From contig DFGT01000032.1 of assembly GCA_002371265.1 (NCBI GenBank), forward strand, positions 62,001-126,000: a stretch of 64,000 bases of DNA, given 5' to 3'. Position numbers and translations under genes: made by a program. Shown here one piece after another: positions 17,366 to 27,800 of the stretch (the stretch's first letter is position 1; every line of letters begins with the position of its first letter). Source of the stretch: Bacteroidales bacterium UBA3743 (GTDB lineage Bacteria; Bacteroidota; Bacteroidia; Bacteroidales; Paludibacteraceae). The notes beneath the pieces were generated by a model. That model saw only the letters and a program-made list of their open reading frames with translations. It ran no database searches and was not told the origin of the DNA.

Positions 17366-20300
17366 TTAATACTCGTCCCAGCTCTTGATCTTAATGTCCT
17401 CAAACTTAAGTTCGCAAACCGAACGGATGAATGCACTTGCTAGACGGGCATTGGTAATCAACGGTATGTTGAAGTCGATAGCTCCACGACGTATCGCATA
17501 TCCGTTCTTTATCTCTCGCTCCGTATTGTTCTTTGGTATGTTGATCACCAAATCAAACTCTTTGTTATGGATCATCTCCATGACATTTTTCTTTGCATTT
17601 GGTTCATCCGGCCAACCTACTGGAGTAGACTTGATTCCGTTCTCATCCAAGAACTTGTATGTTCCATATGTGGCGTAGATATCAAAACCGTTTTTCTGAA
17701 GCATCTTGCAGGCGTCAAGCAAATCTACTTTCGATTTTGCCTCTCCTGACGAAATCATCACGTTCTTCTTTGGAATCTTGTAGCCTACCGACAACAACGA
17801 CTTCAACAATGCCTCCGACAAATCATCGCCTATACATCCTACCTCTCCTGTCGAACTCATATCCACTCCATGCACCGGATCTGCTTGCGTCAGACGGGCA
17901 TAAGAGAACTGCGATGCCTTAACTCCTACATAATCAAGGTCGAACGCACTCTTCTCTGGCTTCTCCACTTTCTGGCCCAACATAATCCTTGTGGCAAGCT
18001 CAATAAAGTTGATCTTCAACACTTTGCTGACAAATGGGAAGCTTCGTGACGAACGCAAATTACACTCAATAACCTTGATTTCATTGTTCTTTGCCAAGAA
18101 CTGGATGTTGAATGGTCCGGAAATATGAAGTGCGGCTGCAATCTTTCGCGCGATCGCTTTGATTCTGCGAACTGTCTCAACATATATCTTTTGTGGTGGG
18201 AACTGTGTCGTCGCATCTCCTGAGTGAACTCCGGCAAACTCGATATGCTCACTGATTGCGTAAACAACAATCTCACCGTTCTGTGCTACCGCATCTATCT
18301 CGATTTCCTTACATCTCTCCATAAACTCAGAGATGACAACAGGATGTTTCTTTGATACGTTGGCTGCCAACTTCAAGAAATTCTCAAGCTGCGACTTGTC
18401 GTAGCAGACGTTCATTGCGGCTCCAGACAACACGTATGATGGGCGAACCAACACTGGGAAACCGACCTCATCAACAAATCCATAGATATCTTCAAGACTT
18501 GTCAACTCACTCCAACGTGGCTGGTCGATTCCTAGTTCATCACACATAGACGAGAACTTCTGTCTGTCCTCAGCACGGTCGATGTCAACAGCCTGTGTGC
18601 CAAGCAATGTGACTCCAGCGTCTGACAACTTGACCGCAAGATTGTTTGGAATCTGTCCTCCCGTCGACACGATTACTCCCTTTGGATTCTCCATCTCTAT
18701 GATATCCATCACACGCTCAAAACTCAACTCGTCAAAGTAAAGTCTGTCACACATATCATAGTCAGTCGAAACTGTCTCTGGATTGTAGTTGATCATGACT
18801 GAGCGAAGTCCTTCCTTGCGGATCGTGTTCAACGCATTTACTCCACACCAGTCAAACTCTACAGATGATCCGATACGGTAGGCTCCTGATCCAAGCACAA
18901 CAACCGATTTGTGGTCGCCGACATACTTGACATCATTTGCCGATCCTGAATATGTGACATATAGATAGTTGGTCTGTGCTGGATACTCAGCAGCAAGTGT
19001 GTCTATCTGCTTGACTACTGGCACAATGCCTCTGCTCTTTCTGTGTGCACGGACATTCAAAACCTCTTTTTCAATCACATCGTTGCTACACTTTGTAACA
19101 AGACGAGCGATCTGGAAGTCGGAGAATCCCAACTGTTTTGCACGAAGAAGAATTCCGTCAGGCAACACCTTCAATGAATTGAATCCTGCAAGGTCTTTCT
19201 CCTGTCTGATTATATTTTCTAGTTTTTGCAAGAACCACAAATCAATCTTTGTCAACTCGTGTATTCTTTCTATCGAATATCCTTCGTGAAGAGCCTGAGC
19301 AATATAAAAAATACGCTTGTCTGTTGGCTGTGAAAGTGCCGAATCCAAATCGTCTGACATCAGATCTTTGTTTGCGACAAATCCGTGCATGCCCTGTCCG
19401 ATCATACGTAGACCCTTCTGGATGCTCTCCTCGAATGTGCGTCCGATCGCCATAATCTCACCTACCGACTTCATTGAAGATCCAAGCAGACGGCTGACTC
19501 CATGGAATTTACCAAGATCCCAACGTGGAATCTTACATACTATATAGTCGAGTGCAGGCTCAAAGAATGCTGAAGTCTCCTTAGTCACAGAGTTTTTAAG
19601 CTCTGGCAAAGCATAGCCCATACCAAGTTTTGCAGCGACAAAAGCAAGAGGATATCCCGTCGCCTTTGAAGCCAACGCAGAAGATCTTGAAAGACGGGCG
19701 TTAACCTCGATCACTCTATAATCTTCACTCTGTGGGTCGTAAGCGTACTGCACATTACACTCACCGACAATTCCGATATGGCGGATAATGCGGATTGCAG
19801 TCTCACGAAGTTTATGATAATCTTTATTTGAAAGTGTCTGCGACGGTGCGACTACGATACTCTCTCCTGTGTGGATGCCAAGTGGGTCGAAGTTTTCCAT
19901 ATTACATACTGTAATACAGTTGTCGTACTTATCGCGCACTACCTCATACTCTACCTCTTTCCATCCCTTCAACGACTTCTCCACCAAAACCTGTGGTGAG
20001 TAAGAGAATGCCTTCTCCACAAGTATTCTCAACTCTTCGTCGTTGTTGCAGAATCCAGAACCAAGTCCACCTAGTGCGTAAGCAGCGCGCACGATCACTG
20101 GGTAACCAAGTTCGTTTGCGGCCTTCAATGCGTGGTCGATATCTGTAACTGCCTCACTCTTAATATAGTTGACGTTGATTTCTGCCAACTTTGAGTTGAA
20201 TATCTCACGGTCTTCGGTATCGATGATTGCCTGGACAGGTGTTCCAAGCACCTCTATATTATATTTCTCAAGGATGCCTCCCTTATATAGAGCCACTCCA

Positions 20301-21712
20301 CAGTTCAACGCTGTCTGTCCACCGAACGACAAGAAAATACCGTCTGGACGCTCTTTCTGGATGACTCTCTCCACAAACTCAGGAGTGACAGGCAAGAAAT
20401 ATACTTTGTCAGCCACACCTTCAGATGTCTGTACTGTAGCGATGTTCGGATTGATAAGCACCGTCTTCACGCCCTCTTCACGAAGAGCCTTCAACGCCTG
20501 TGAGCCAGAGTAGTCGAACTCTCCTGCCTCACCGATTTTCAATGCTCCTGAACCAAGCAACAATACCTTGTTATACTTCTTAGGTCCTGTGAACTTGCCC
20601 TCGTCGATGATGCTTACAGGCTCTTTGCTCTGCTTTGCAACCATATCCACAAATGTGTCGAACAAGAATTCTGTATCTGTAGGACCTGAGCTTGCCTCTG
20701 GATGGAACTGAGCCGAGAAGAACGGCTTAGACTTATGACGGATACCCTCATTTGTACCGTCGTTCATATTGATGAACAATGGCTCCCAATCAGATGGGAT
20801 TGTCTTGTTGTCGACGGCAAAACCGTGGTTCTGCGAAGTGATGTATGCACGTGTGCTGCCTACCATGCTCACAGGCTGGTTGTGGCTGCGGTGACCATAC
20901 TTCAATTTATAAGTTTGGGCTCCCGCTGCGATTGAAAGCAACTGGTTACCCATACAAATACCAAAGATTGGCTTATTTTTCTGCAATGCGACGCGGATGT
21001 GCTCCACTGTTTTTCCACAAAGAGCCGGATTACCCGGACCGTTAGAGATGAATAGTCCATCATACTCAAGAGTGTTGAAATCGTAGTCCCAAGGCACGCG
21101 AGTTAGGGTCACATCTCGTTTCAACAAACAACGGATAATATTGTTCTTGACACCACAGTCGACCATCACGATCTTGTACTTACCCTTTCCGTAAGTGACA
21201 ACATCCTTGCAGCTTACCTTAGCCACAAGATTCTCTTCATTCGGATCGACGAACGGAATGTCTTTATTTTCATCAGGGAACACCAACTTACCCTTCATTG
21301 CTCCCTTCTCACGAACGATCTTCGTAAGTTCACGGGTGTCAATACCACATATTCCAGGAATTTTCTCTGCCTTTAGCCAATCACCAAGGCTCTTCACAGC
21401 GTTCCAGTGGCTGTAGCGGTCGGAGTAGTCGGAAATAATGATTGCGGATGCCTGAATTTTGTCAGACTCATAAAATTTGGAAATACCGAACTCATCCTTT
21501 TCGTCGTTTGGCACTCCATAGTTGCCGACGAGTGGGAATGTGACTGTTAACAACTGGCCTGCATAAGATGGATCCGTCAAGCTTTCAGGGTAACCTACCA
21601 TAGCCGTGGCAAATACCACCTCTCCAGAAACAGGAGCCTCGTATCCGAACGATTTTCCTTCAAACACGGTACCATCTTCAAGCACCAAATTAAATGGTCT
21701 GTATGCGTGCAT
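17366..21712 (-). CDS. carAB: Fused CarA-CarB carbamoyl-phosphate synthase (glutamine-hydrolysing)
   Basis: One uninterrupted 1448-residue frame carries both subunits of carbamoyl-phosphate synthase, which makes carbamoyl phosphate from glutamine, bicarbonate and two ATP for arginine and pyrimidine synthesis. Residues 1-165 match the CarA N-terminal domain. Residues about 180-360 are a class I glutamine amidotransferase with a complete triad (Cys253 in GICMGNQ, His337 and Glu339 in FHPE). A linker of about 20 residues leads to CarB from residue 381 (VLLLGSGALKIGEAGEFDYS), with two ATP-grasp halves and the C-terminal MGS-like allosteric domain. Bacterial CarA and CarB are usually separate; a fusion is the animal and fungal CPSII layout. 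A second CarB lies at 36000. Confidence 0.93.
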   Translation of the reverse strand: MHAYRPFNLVLEDGTVFEGKSFGYEAPVSGEVVFATAMVGYPESLTDPSYAGQLLTVTFPLVGNYGVPNDEKDEFGISKFYESDKIQASAIIISDYSDRYSHWNAVKSLGDWLKAEKIPGICGIDTRELTKIVREKGAMKGKLVFPDENKDIPFVDPNEENLVAKVSCKDVVTYGKGKYKIVMVDCGVKNNIIRCLLKRDVTLTRVPWDYDFNTLEYDGLFISNGPGNPALCGKTVEHIRVALQKNKPIFGICMGNQLLSIAAGAQTYKLKYGHRSHNQPVSMVGSTRAYITSQNHGFAVDNKTIPSDWEPLFINMNDGTNEGIRHKSKPFFSAQFHPEASSGPTDTEFLFDTFVDMVAKQSKEPVSIIDEGKFTGPKKYNKVLLLGSGALKIGEAGEFDYSGSQALKALREEGVKTVLINPNIATVQTSEGVADKVYFLPVTPEFVERVIQKERPDGIFLSFGGQTALNCGVALYKGGILEKYNIEVLGTPVQAIIDTEDREIFNSKLAEINVNYIKSEAVTDIDHALKAANELGYPVIVRAAYALGGLGSGFCNNDEELRILVEKAFSYSPQVLVEKSLKGWKEVEYEVVRDKYDNCITVCNMENFDPLGIHTGESIVVAPSQTLSNKDYHKLRETAIRIIRHIGIVGECNVQYAYDPQSEDYRVIEVNARLSRSSALASKATGYPLAFVAAKLGMGYALPELKNSVTKETSAFFEPALDYIVCKIPRWDLGKFHGVSRLLGSSMKSVGEIMAIGRTFEESIQKGLRMIGQGMHGFVANKDLMSDDLDSALSQPTDKRIFYIAQALHEGYSIERIHELTKIDLWFLQKLENIIRQEKDLAGFNSLKVLPDGILLRAKQLGFSDFQIARLVTKCSNDVIEKEVLNVRAHRKSRGIVPVVKQIDTLAAEYPAQTNYLYVTYSGSANDVKYVGDHKSVVVLGSGAYRIGSSVEFDWCGVNALNTIRKEGLRSVMINYNPETVSTDYDMCDRLYFDELSFERVMDIIEMENPKGVIVSTGGQIPNNLAVKLSDAGVTLLGTQAVDIDRAEDRQKFSSMCDELGIDQPRWSELTSLEDIYGFVDEVGFPVLVRPSYVLSGAAMNVCYDKSQLENFLKLAANVSKKHPVVISEFMERCKEIEIDAVAQNGEIVVYAISEHIEFAGVHSGDATTQFPPQKIYVETVRRIKAIARKIAAALHISGPFNIQFLAKNNEIKVIECNLRSSRSFPFVSKVLKINFIELATRIMLGQKVEKPEKSAFDLDYVGVKASQFSYARLTQADPVHGVDMSSTGEVGCIGDDLSEALLKSLLSVGYKIPKKNVMISSGEAKSKVDLLDACKMLQKNGFDIYATYGTYKFLDENGIKSTPVGWPDEPNAKKNVMEMIHNKEFDLVINIPKNNTEREIKNGYAIRRGAIDFNIPLITNARLASAFIRSVCELKFEDIKIKSWDEY

Positions 21713-21913
21713 ATTCTTTTATTTTTTTCAGTTCTTAAAAAATCGCACAAATTTCGTGATAATTTTTGATTATAGAAAGAGAAATTTGAAAAAATCCGCA
21801 AATTGTGAATAACGACAAGCTATTTCAACAAAAAATGACAGCAAATACGAGCTTATGGCAGCAATATGTTATTTTACGACTCATCACACGACTATATATA
21901 GTAATAGTAGATA

Positions 21914-21948
21914 ATAAAAAAAGACGGAGCTGTCCGCCGCTCCGTCTT
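21914..21948 (-). terminator. Intrinsic terminator of the S41 protease gene
   Basis: A 10-bp perfect stem of the GACG hairpin type (21921-21930 with 21939-21948), loop of eight, followed by seven T residues on the minus strand. Confidence 0.85.
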
Positions 21949-21993
21949 CTCTTGACTCAAGAACTCTAATCTCTAAAATTCTGAGCTATACTT

Positions 21994-23730
21994 CTATTTT
22001 TTCTTGTCTTTCTTTCCGTCTTCCTTCACTTTACTTTTTCGATCCACGAAAGATTCCTTGTAAAGTTTAGGATCCTTGATTATCTCAACAGCCTTTTTCA
22101 CCACGTCACTTTGGGTGTTCATGATCTCGTAGTATGTGCCACGTCCCCAAAGGTCGCTGGCGATCAAAGCCTTGATATTGATCTTCATGTGTTCGCGAGA
22201 TCGTTTGATCTGATCCTCATCTCGTTCGATCTTGGCTTCGTCCGCCTGCTTCAACATATCTTCCAGCATATCGTCTGTCACAACAAATGTCTTGTTGAAC
22301 TCGGCAAACGATCCTTCCTGCTCATAATCATACTTGCCATTCAGTTTCTCACGGTTTCGCTCCACATATTTCAAGCAATATTTGTTGAGCACTCCCTTGC
22401 CGATCACTTTTCTGTAGTAGGCAGTGTTGTAAGTAGTGTCAAGCGGCACGAACACATCCGGCATGATACCTCCTCCTCCATAGATTGTACGCTCCTTATA
22501 TAAAGTAGTGTACTTCAACGAATCTGGGAAGGAAATGCTGTCTTCATGCATATACTCACCATGAGCCCATCTGTCGCTCAAATCCTTTGCATAGTCTTTG
22601 TTTCCCTTCTTCTCGTATGGCTTCTGCACACATCTTCCTGCAGGAGTATAGTATTTGGCGATTGTAAGACGCATCTCACTTCCATCTGCAAACTTGAACG
22701 GTTTCTGCACCAAACCTTTTCCAAATGTACGGCGGCCAACAATGACAGCTCTGTCAAGATCCTGCAATGCGCCAGCTGTGATCTCCGACGCAGAGGCTGA
22801 ATTCTCGTCTACAAGAATAACAAGTCTGTTTTTATGATCAGCAAGTGTCGTCACATTCTCACGGAACTGACCCTCTTTTCTTTTTGCAGGTGCCATCATT
22901 GCTCCGTCGCCATCAAAGTATCTGTCAGACGAACGGAACTCCTGCCTTGGCTGGTGCACGCCTTCTGTGTAAACCACCATCGAATTATCCGGCACAAACA
23001 TAGACACAAGGTCTTTTGCCGTATTCAAGAATCCACCACCGTTGCCCTGAAGGTCGATAATCATATACTTCATTCCCTGCTTTGAAAGTTTGTTGAAAGC
23101 CTCAACATACTCATCCATAGTGGTGCGCGCATAACGGTTGATCTTGATATAGCCCACCTCATTGTCTATCATATAAGATGCGTCTACACTATACAAAGGA
23201 ATTTTGTCTCTGGTAATCGTAAACTGCAATGGTCCAGTCTCACCGCCTCTAATTACTGTAATATTCACATCCGTGCCACGTGGACCACGCACACGTTTCT
23301 GAATCTCGTTAGTGCTCATCTTAACGATGTTCTCTCCATCTACAGACACTATTTTATCGCCAGCCATGATACCCACCTTCTCTGCAGGAGCTCCACTTAT
23401 TGTCTGCATCACCACCATCGTGTCTTCCAACATCTGGAATGTCACACCGATTCCGTCGAAATCACCGCGCAAACCTTCATTGGCTTTTTCAACTTCCTCC
23501 TTTGGAATATATGAGGAATGGGGGTCGAGCGACTGCAACATTGCCGCAATAGCCTCGTCGGCAAACTCTTTCTCGTTGACTGTATCCACATAATTGTTGA
23601 TCACAAAATGAGAAGCCCAAATTATTTTCTGAAGATCAGGAGACAATCCTGATTGCTGCGCGTTCACATAAGAAATTGACATCAACGATATCAAAACCGC
23701 AAAAAATGCTTTTATTTCCTTTCTCATCAC
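21994..23730 (-). CDS. C-terminal processing peptidase, S41 family
   Basis: 578-residue exported serine protease. Signal peptide residues 1-24 (ending VNAQQ), a PDZ domain at about 85-175 (GDFDGIGVTFQ ... GDKIVSVDGENIV), then the S41 catalytic domain. The nucleophile Ser is in ENSASASEITAGALQDLD, and the Lys in GRRTFGKGLVQKPF. Such enzymes trim periplasmic or outer-membrane proteins. The extra C-terminal ~140 residues are highly charged and end in KKDKKK. A paralogue is at 30147. The gene is monocistronic with its own terminator. Confidence 0.93.
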   Translation of the reverse strand: MMRKEIKAFFAVLISLMSISYVNAQQSGLSPDLQKIIWASHFVINNYVDTVNEKEFADEAIAAMLQSLDPHSSYIPKEEVEKANEGLRGDFDGIGVTFQMLEDTMVVMQTISGAPAEKVGIMAGDKIVSVDGENIVKMSTNEIQKRVRGPRGTDVNITVIRGGETGPLQFTITRDKIPLYSVDASYMIDNEVGYIKINRYARTTMDEYVEAFNKLSKQGMKYMIIDLQGNGGGFLNTAKDLVSMFVPDNSMVVYTEGVHQPRQEFRSSDRYFDGDGAMMAPAKRKEGQFRENVTTLADHKNRLVILVDENSASASEITAGALQDLDRAVIVGRRTFGKGLVQKPFKFADGSEMRLTIAKYYTPAGRCVQKPYEKKGNKDYAKDLSDRWAHGEYMHEDSISFPDSLKYTTLYKERTIYGGGGIMPDVFVPLDTTYNTAYYRKVIGKGVLNKYCLKYVERNREKLNGKYDYEQEGSFAEFNKTFVVTDDMLEDMLKQADEAKIERDEDQIKRSREHMKINIKALIASDLWGRGTYYEIMNTQSDVVKKAVEIIKDPKLYKESFVDRKSKVKEDGKKDKKK

Positions 23731-23824
23731 CTATAATTATCAAATCCAAATGCGAAATTACACATTATTTTATGCATTACCACCCTACCCGCATCAATTA
23801 TTTCCAATATTTAAGAATTTTTAG

Positions 23825-23861
23825 CAAAGAAAAAAGGCTTCACCCAAACGGATGAAGCCTT
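23825..23861 (-). terminator. Intrinsic terminator of the Ala-rich lipoprotein gene
   Basis: A 9-bp stem (23834-23842 with 23853-23861), followed by a T-rich run on the minus strand, 21 bases after the stop. Confidence 0.85.
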
Positions 23862-23881
23862 ATGTTTTCAGCGTAAAGTTA

Positions 23882-24142
23882 TTACTTTGCAGCCTCAGCA
23901 GCAGCAGCAACAGCCTCAACAGCGTTAGCAACTGTGTCACCAGCAGCCTTAGCAGCAGCAACTACAGAATCAGCAGCAGCAGCTACAGCAGCAGCAGCTG
24001 AATCAGCCTTTGCGATTGAATCAGCGATTCTGATAGAATCAGCCTTAGCAGCCTCACAAGCAGCCTTGTCACACTTAGATCCACAGCAAGATGCTAGACA
24101 TAGAGCAGCACCAGCAACAAAGAATAGAACAACTTTTTTCAT
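23882..24142 (-). CDS. Small alanine-rich lipoprotein
   Basis: 86 residues. A lipobox LASC gives a lipidated cysteine near residue 19, and three more cysteines follow closely (CGSKCDKAAC). The rest is a long Ala/Asp/Ser helix with a repeating IADSIAKADSAAAA pattern, expected to form a coiled coil reminiscent of small Lpp-like lipoproteins. An envelope structural role is plausible but not shown. It has its own promoter and terminator. Confidence 0.8.
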   Translation of the reverse strand: MKKVVLFFVAGAALCLASCCGSKCDKAACEAAKADSIRIADSIAKADSAAAAVAAAADSVVAAAKAAGDTVANAVEAVAAAAEAAK

Positions 24143-24192
24143 TTCTCTTGTATATAATATGAATTAAACAAATTCGTTTTTTGAAACCGATG

Positions 24193-24200
24193 CAAAATTA
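24193..24200 (-). promoter_or_regulatory. -7 element (TAATTTTG) for the Ala-rich lipoprotein
   Basis: Fits TAnnTTTG, about 50 bases upstream of the start codon. Confidence 0.5.
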
Positions 24201-24400
24201 CACTTATTTTTAATAACATGCATTAAAAACACGTTTTTTTTCACTTTTTTTTGCTATATTTTTTCCACAATGTAAGCAACACAAATATTTCAATGGCAAA
24301 TTGCAGTGTTTTTCGGGGAAAAATGGTTCATTTTCACACTATAAAAGGGAATACTTATACAAGACTGACGATAGCGATCGACTAAATGAAAATAAAAAAA

Positions 24401-24420
24401 AGACGCACGACCGTGCGTCT
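24401..24420. repeat. GACG-type hairpin repeat
   Basis: A 20-base palindrome (AGACGCACG-AC-CGTGCGTCT) followed by CTACG. An identical core occurs at 57184-57203. Nearby 24430-24465 is AT-rich repeat (GAATTCAGCATTTTG, GAATTTAGCATTC). On the minus strand it could end the acidic protein gene. The rest of the 24143-24463 gap, beyond the lipoprotein promoter, holds nothing I recognise. Confidence 0.6.
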
Positions 24421-24463
24421 CTACGTAATTTTGAATTCAGCATTTTGAATTTAGCATTCAAAA

Positions 24464-24814
24464 TTATTCCTCGTCCTCATTGTCTGTGAAGACTCCTGTT
24501 TTGTCGCAGTATCCGTACTCTCCCTCAAGCACATCTGCAATACGGTCTTCATCAAACTTCTGAGCCAACTTTTCTCCTGCTTTCTTGTCTTTCTCCACCT
24601 GATCCACTACATACTGAAGAATTTCGTCTTCATCTATATCAACTTCGTCATCTGAATCCTCATCAAAGAATCCCTGCTCTTCGTAGTAATCGTAAAGGAT
24701 ATCGAGGATGTATTCCACCTCCTCTGCAGTCGTGTCGGCATACTCTTCATCCAAGTTTGCCAAAATAAAATCCACAGCTTCCTTATCGTCGTATCCGATT
24801 TCGTCTTGTGCCAT
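24464..24814 (-). CDS. Small acidic protein, unknown function
   Basis: 116 residues, strongly acidic, with predicted helices (EEVEYILDILYDYYEEQGFF) and an Asp/Glu tract (DEDSDDEVDIDEDE). No signal or membrane segment. The length and regular composition suggest a real cytosolic protein, but I cannot assign a family. It is placed after the trifunctional MMPL gene, which ends 80 bases upstream. Confidence 0.7.
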   Translation of the reverse strand: MAQDEIGYDDKEAVDFILANLDEEYADTTAEEVEYILDILYDYYEEQGFFDEDSDDEVDIDEDEILQYVVDQVEKDKKAGEKLAQKFDEDRIADVLEGEYGYCDKTGVFTDNEDEE

Positions 24815-24893
24815 AATATATTGTTTTTAGTTTATAATTTCATTTTTAATTTGGATGGTTTGAACCCCTTCCTTCAATCCGATTCGAATTGTG

Positions 24894-27800
24894 TCAGGCA
24901 CTCTTCTGTCCCCTCCTCAACACGAATATCTTATTCGATGTCTTTTCATCATTGTCCGTAATCTCAATATCCAAACCATTATTTTCAGCAAAGGTTTTCA
25001 TTTCTTCCGCATCAAAGAAATTGATATTGCGCGACACTTTGTTGAAATGAATGACAGAGGATGTCGAGAACCATTCCGTCAACTTGGTGATTTTATGCGT
25101 CTTCTCCTGGCTCTTGTCTGCATCCCTCACAATGATTTTTCCTCCTTCTTTCAATTTTTCCAGACATTTGCAAAGCACTCTTTCTCGATCTTCCGATGTC
25201 ATATAATGCAACACATCATTGAGAATGAAGACGTCGCTCTCCACAAAATCCGCACTGACAATATCTCCAACACTATATGTTTGGTTTGATGAGACTGAGT
25301 AGCAATGCTGAGCTATCTCAATTTTATCCTCGTCATAGTCGTACGAATGTATCTCGGCACCCGGCAGAGTGTGGCTCAACATAAACGACAGATAGCCATA
25401 GCCACATCCCAAATCTGAGACGACGGAATTGTCCGGAATCTGTTGCCAATACTTCAGATAATCATTCTCCAATCTGATTTTGACTTTGGTGTAATACTCA
25501 AGCACCGGACCTTTCAGAATAAAGTTCTGCTCCAACAGATGACGGAAATATGGATTCTTTGGTGTATCAATGTCTCTGCAAAGCTCATCATACTCTTTCT
25601 TTATCATCGCTTCATATTCTGCGGCATCTTCCTTGAACAGTCTTTTCGCTCTGTCGGACGGTGCGCAAGCTCTTCTTTCGCATACCTTCATCGCGATATT
25701 CGTGCGGCCTACATATATAATATCACCTTTGCGGATTCCGTAATGATGGCCGGCGAAGACAACTGGCAGAATGTCGATGCCAAGCTCACTCGCCAAGAAA
25801 AATGCTCCAGGATGAAATTTTGCGATTTTTCCGTCGACACTTCTTTCGCCTTCTGGGAAAACACAGATACTATACCCGTTGGCTACCAACGATTTTAGCT
25901 GTGGTATGTAGTCTTCAGTGGCGTCGTCGCTACAAAAAAAGCCTGACAGATGAAGAAGTATTCCATAGACAGGTGAATTCCAGTTGGTCTTCTTTGCCAT
26001 AATCACCACTTTTGGTGTAAGTGCCATCACTCGCACAATGTCGAGCACCGACTGATGGTTGGCAATTATCATCGCTGGTTTTGTAAAATTCTCGTGCGTA
26101 TTATCCGCATCTTTTCTGGTCAGACGTGGAGTGGCTATCCATAGCAAACATCTGCAGAAATAGCAAATCAGATAATGGAGCAAGTTGTACCGCCATATTT
26201 TTTTCAGCGGCAAACAGTATGACAGCATCGCAATCAATGAGAGCAAAATGCCCGCTATACCGAAACTGCCAATCAGAAGGATTGTCCAAAACAGACTGTT
26301 GATTGTGATTGGAGACAATCCTTTCTCTGTGCGTCGTGTGACAAACATTCTGAAAATCAATGGCTGCAACACATATGCTATCAGCACCGTCGCAAACATA
26401 CCTATTAAAGATGTATAAGCCACCGTCAGCAACGAAGGATGATCAGCAAACACCAACACTCCCATGCCAAGTATGGACACTACAGATGAGAAGAAGATGG
26501 CAATCTTGTGCGACAACAATGTGTGCCTGCCCCTACTATATTCATCCACAAGTCCATCCGTGATGAAAATGCTGAAATCATCACCAATACCGAAGATGAA
26601 TGTTGAGATTATGACACTTACAATATTGAATGACAGTCCGAAGATATGCATCACTCCAAGGATTATCAGCCAAGCCAACGCCATCGGCATAAAGCTCAGC
26701 AGCGCAGTCTCCAACCTTCCATAATTAAGCAACAAGCCAAGGAATACAATCAGCGACGACACTCCCAACACAAAGTTGAAATCATCCTGCACACTTCTCA
26801 TATACCCCTGGACAAAGTGAGGTTTGTCGAGAATCACGACATTCTTACTGCCAATAAACGAATCATAAACTTTCTGTTTTGCTTCCGACTTCATCACGAC
26901 ATTGGATATTGCCATTTTCATTCCGTCTTCCGAACAAAACCAGCTGTTTATATGCTTGCTTAGAGGAGACTTCGGAACTTTCTCGAATGCAGACAACACA
27001 CCGTCTGACTTATATTCAGCATTGACAATTTTGATGAACGGCTCGAAGGCTGACGGCTCGAAGCCATATTTCTCCGCAGATTTTTTCAACTGCTGCTCCA
27101 CATTTCTTTTTCGCGCATCAGTCCAGAATGAATTCCATTTTTCTATTTTCTCCTGTTGCTCTTTGCCCGACACAAGCAGTTTATCCAAATGAGAATGACG
27201 CACAATGTCGCCAGCACCGAGCAGAGAATCAAGAGTATGATTCATTTTATGATATGAGACGAGAGCCTCCTCGTCTGTCTCTCCAGCTGAAACAAAATAT
27301 ATCGACACTTCCCCATCCTCACACGTGGAACTCTGCAGTTTTTTCTCCACATCAATAACGCCTTCGGGATAGTAGCAAAGATGGTTCATGTCGGCATCAA
27401 AATCGACATCATTGTAGTGATACAATCCGTAGCCAGAAAGCAAAAGTATCACCACCACCAAAAATGAGACATTCTCTATCTTATACGCATTAACAGACTC
27501 TATCCACTGTAAAAGTCTGCGTTTCTCCCCCGTCTCCCCATAACTCATGATATGAGGGAGATAGACAAGACAGAAGATCATCGCACCAATTATCATATTA
27601 GACGCGAGGAGGCCGAAATCCACAAGCAATGATGAGGATGTGAATGTCAGGCTGAAGAAAGCTCCGATTGTGGTGAGGCTACCGATAGTCAATGGCGACG
27701 ACAACTCCTTAATCAACTGCTGTGCATCCTTGCAATGCTCTTTATGCGTCACCACATGGATTGCATAACTCATCACAACTCCCATAATCGCACTGCTTGC

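Noticed and set aside
24301..24489. 62-codon plus-strand ORF
   Set aside because: Passes through the GACG hairpin and AT-rich repeats; no start context or protein features.
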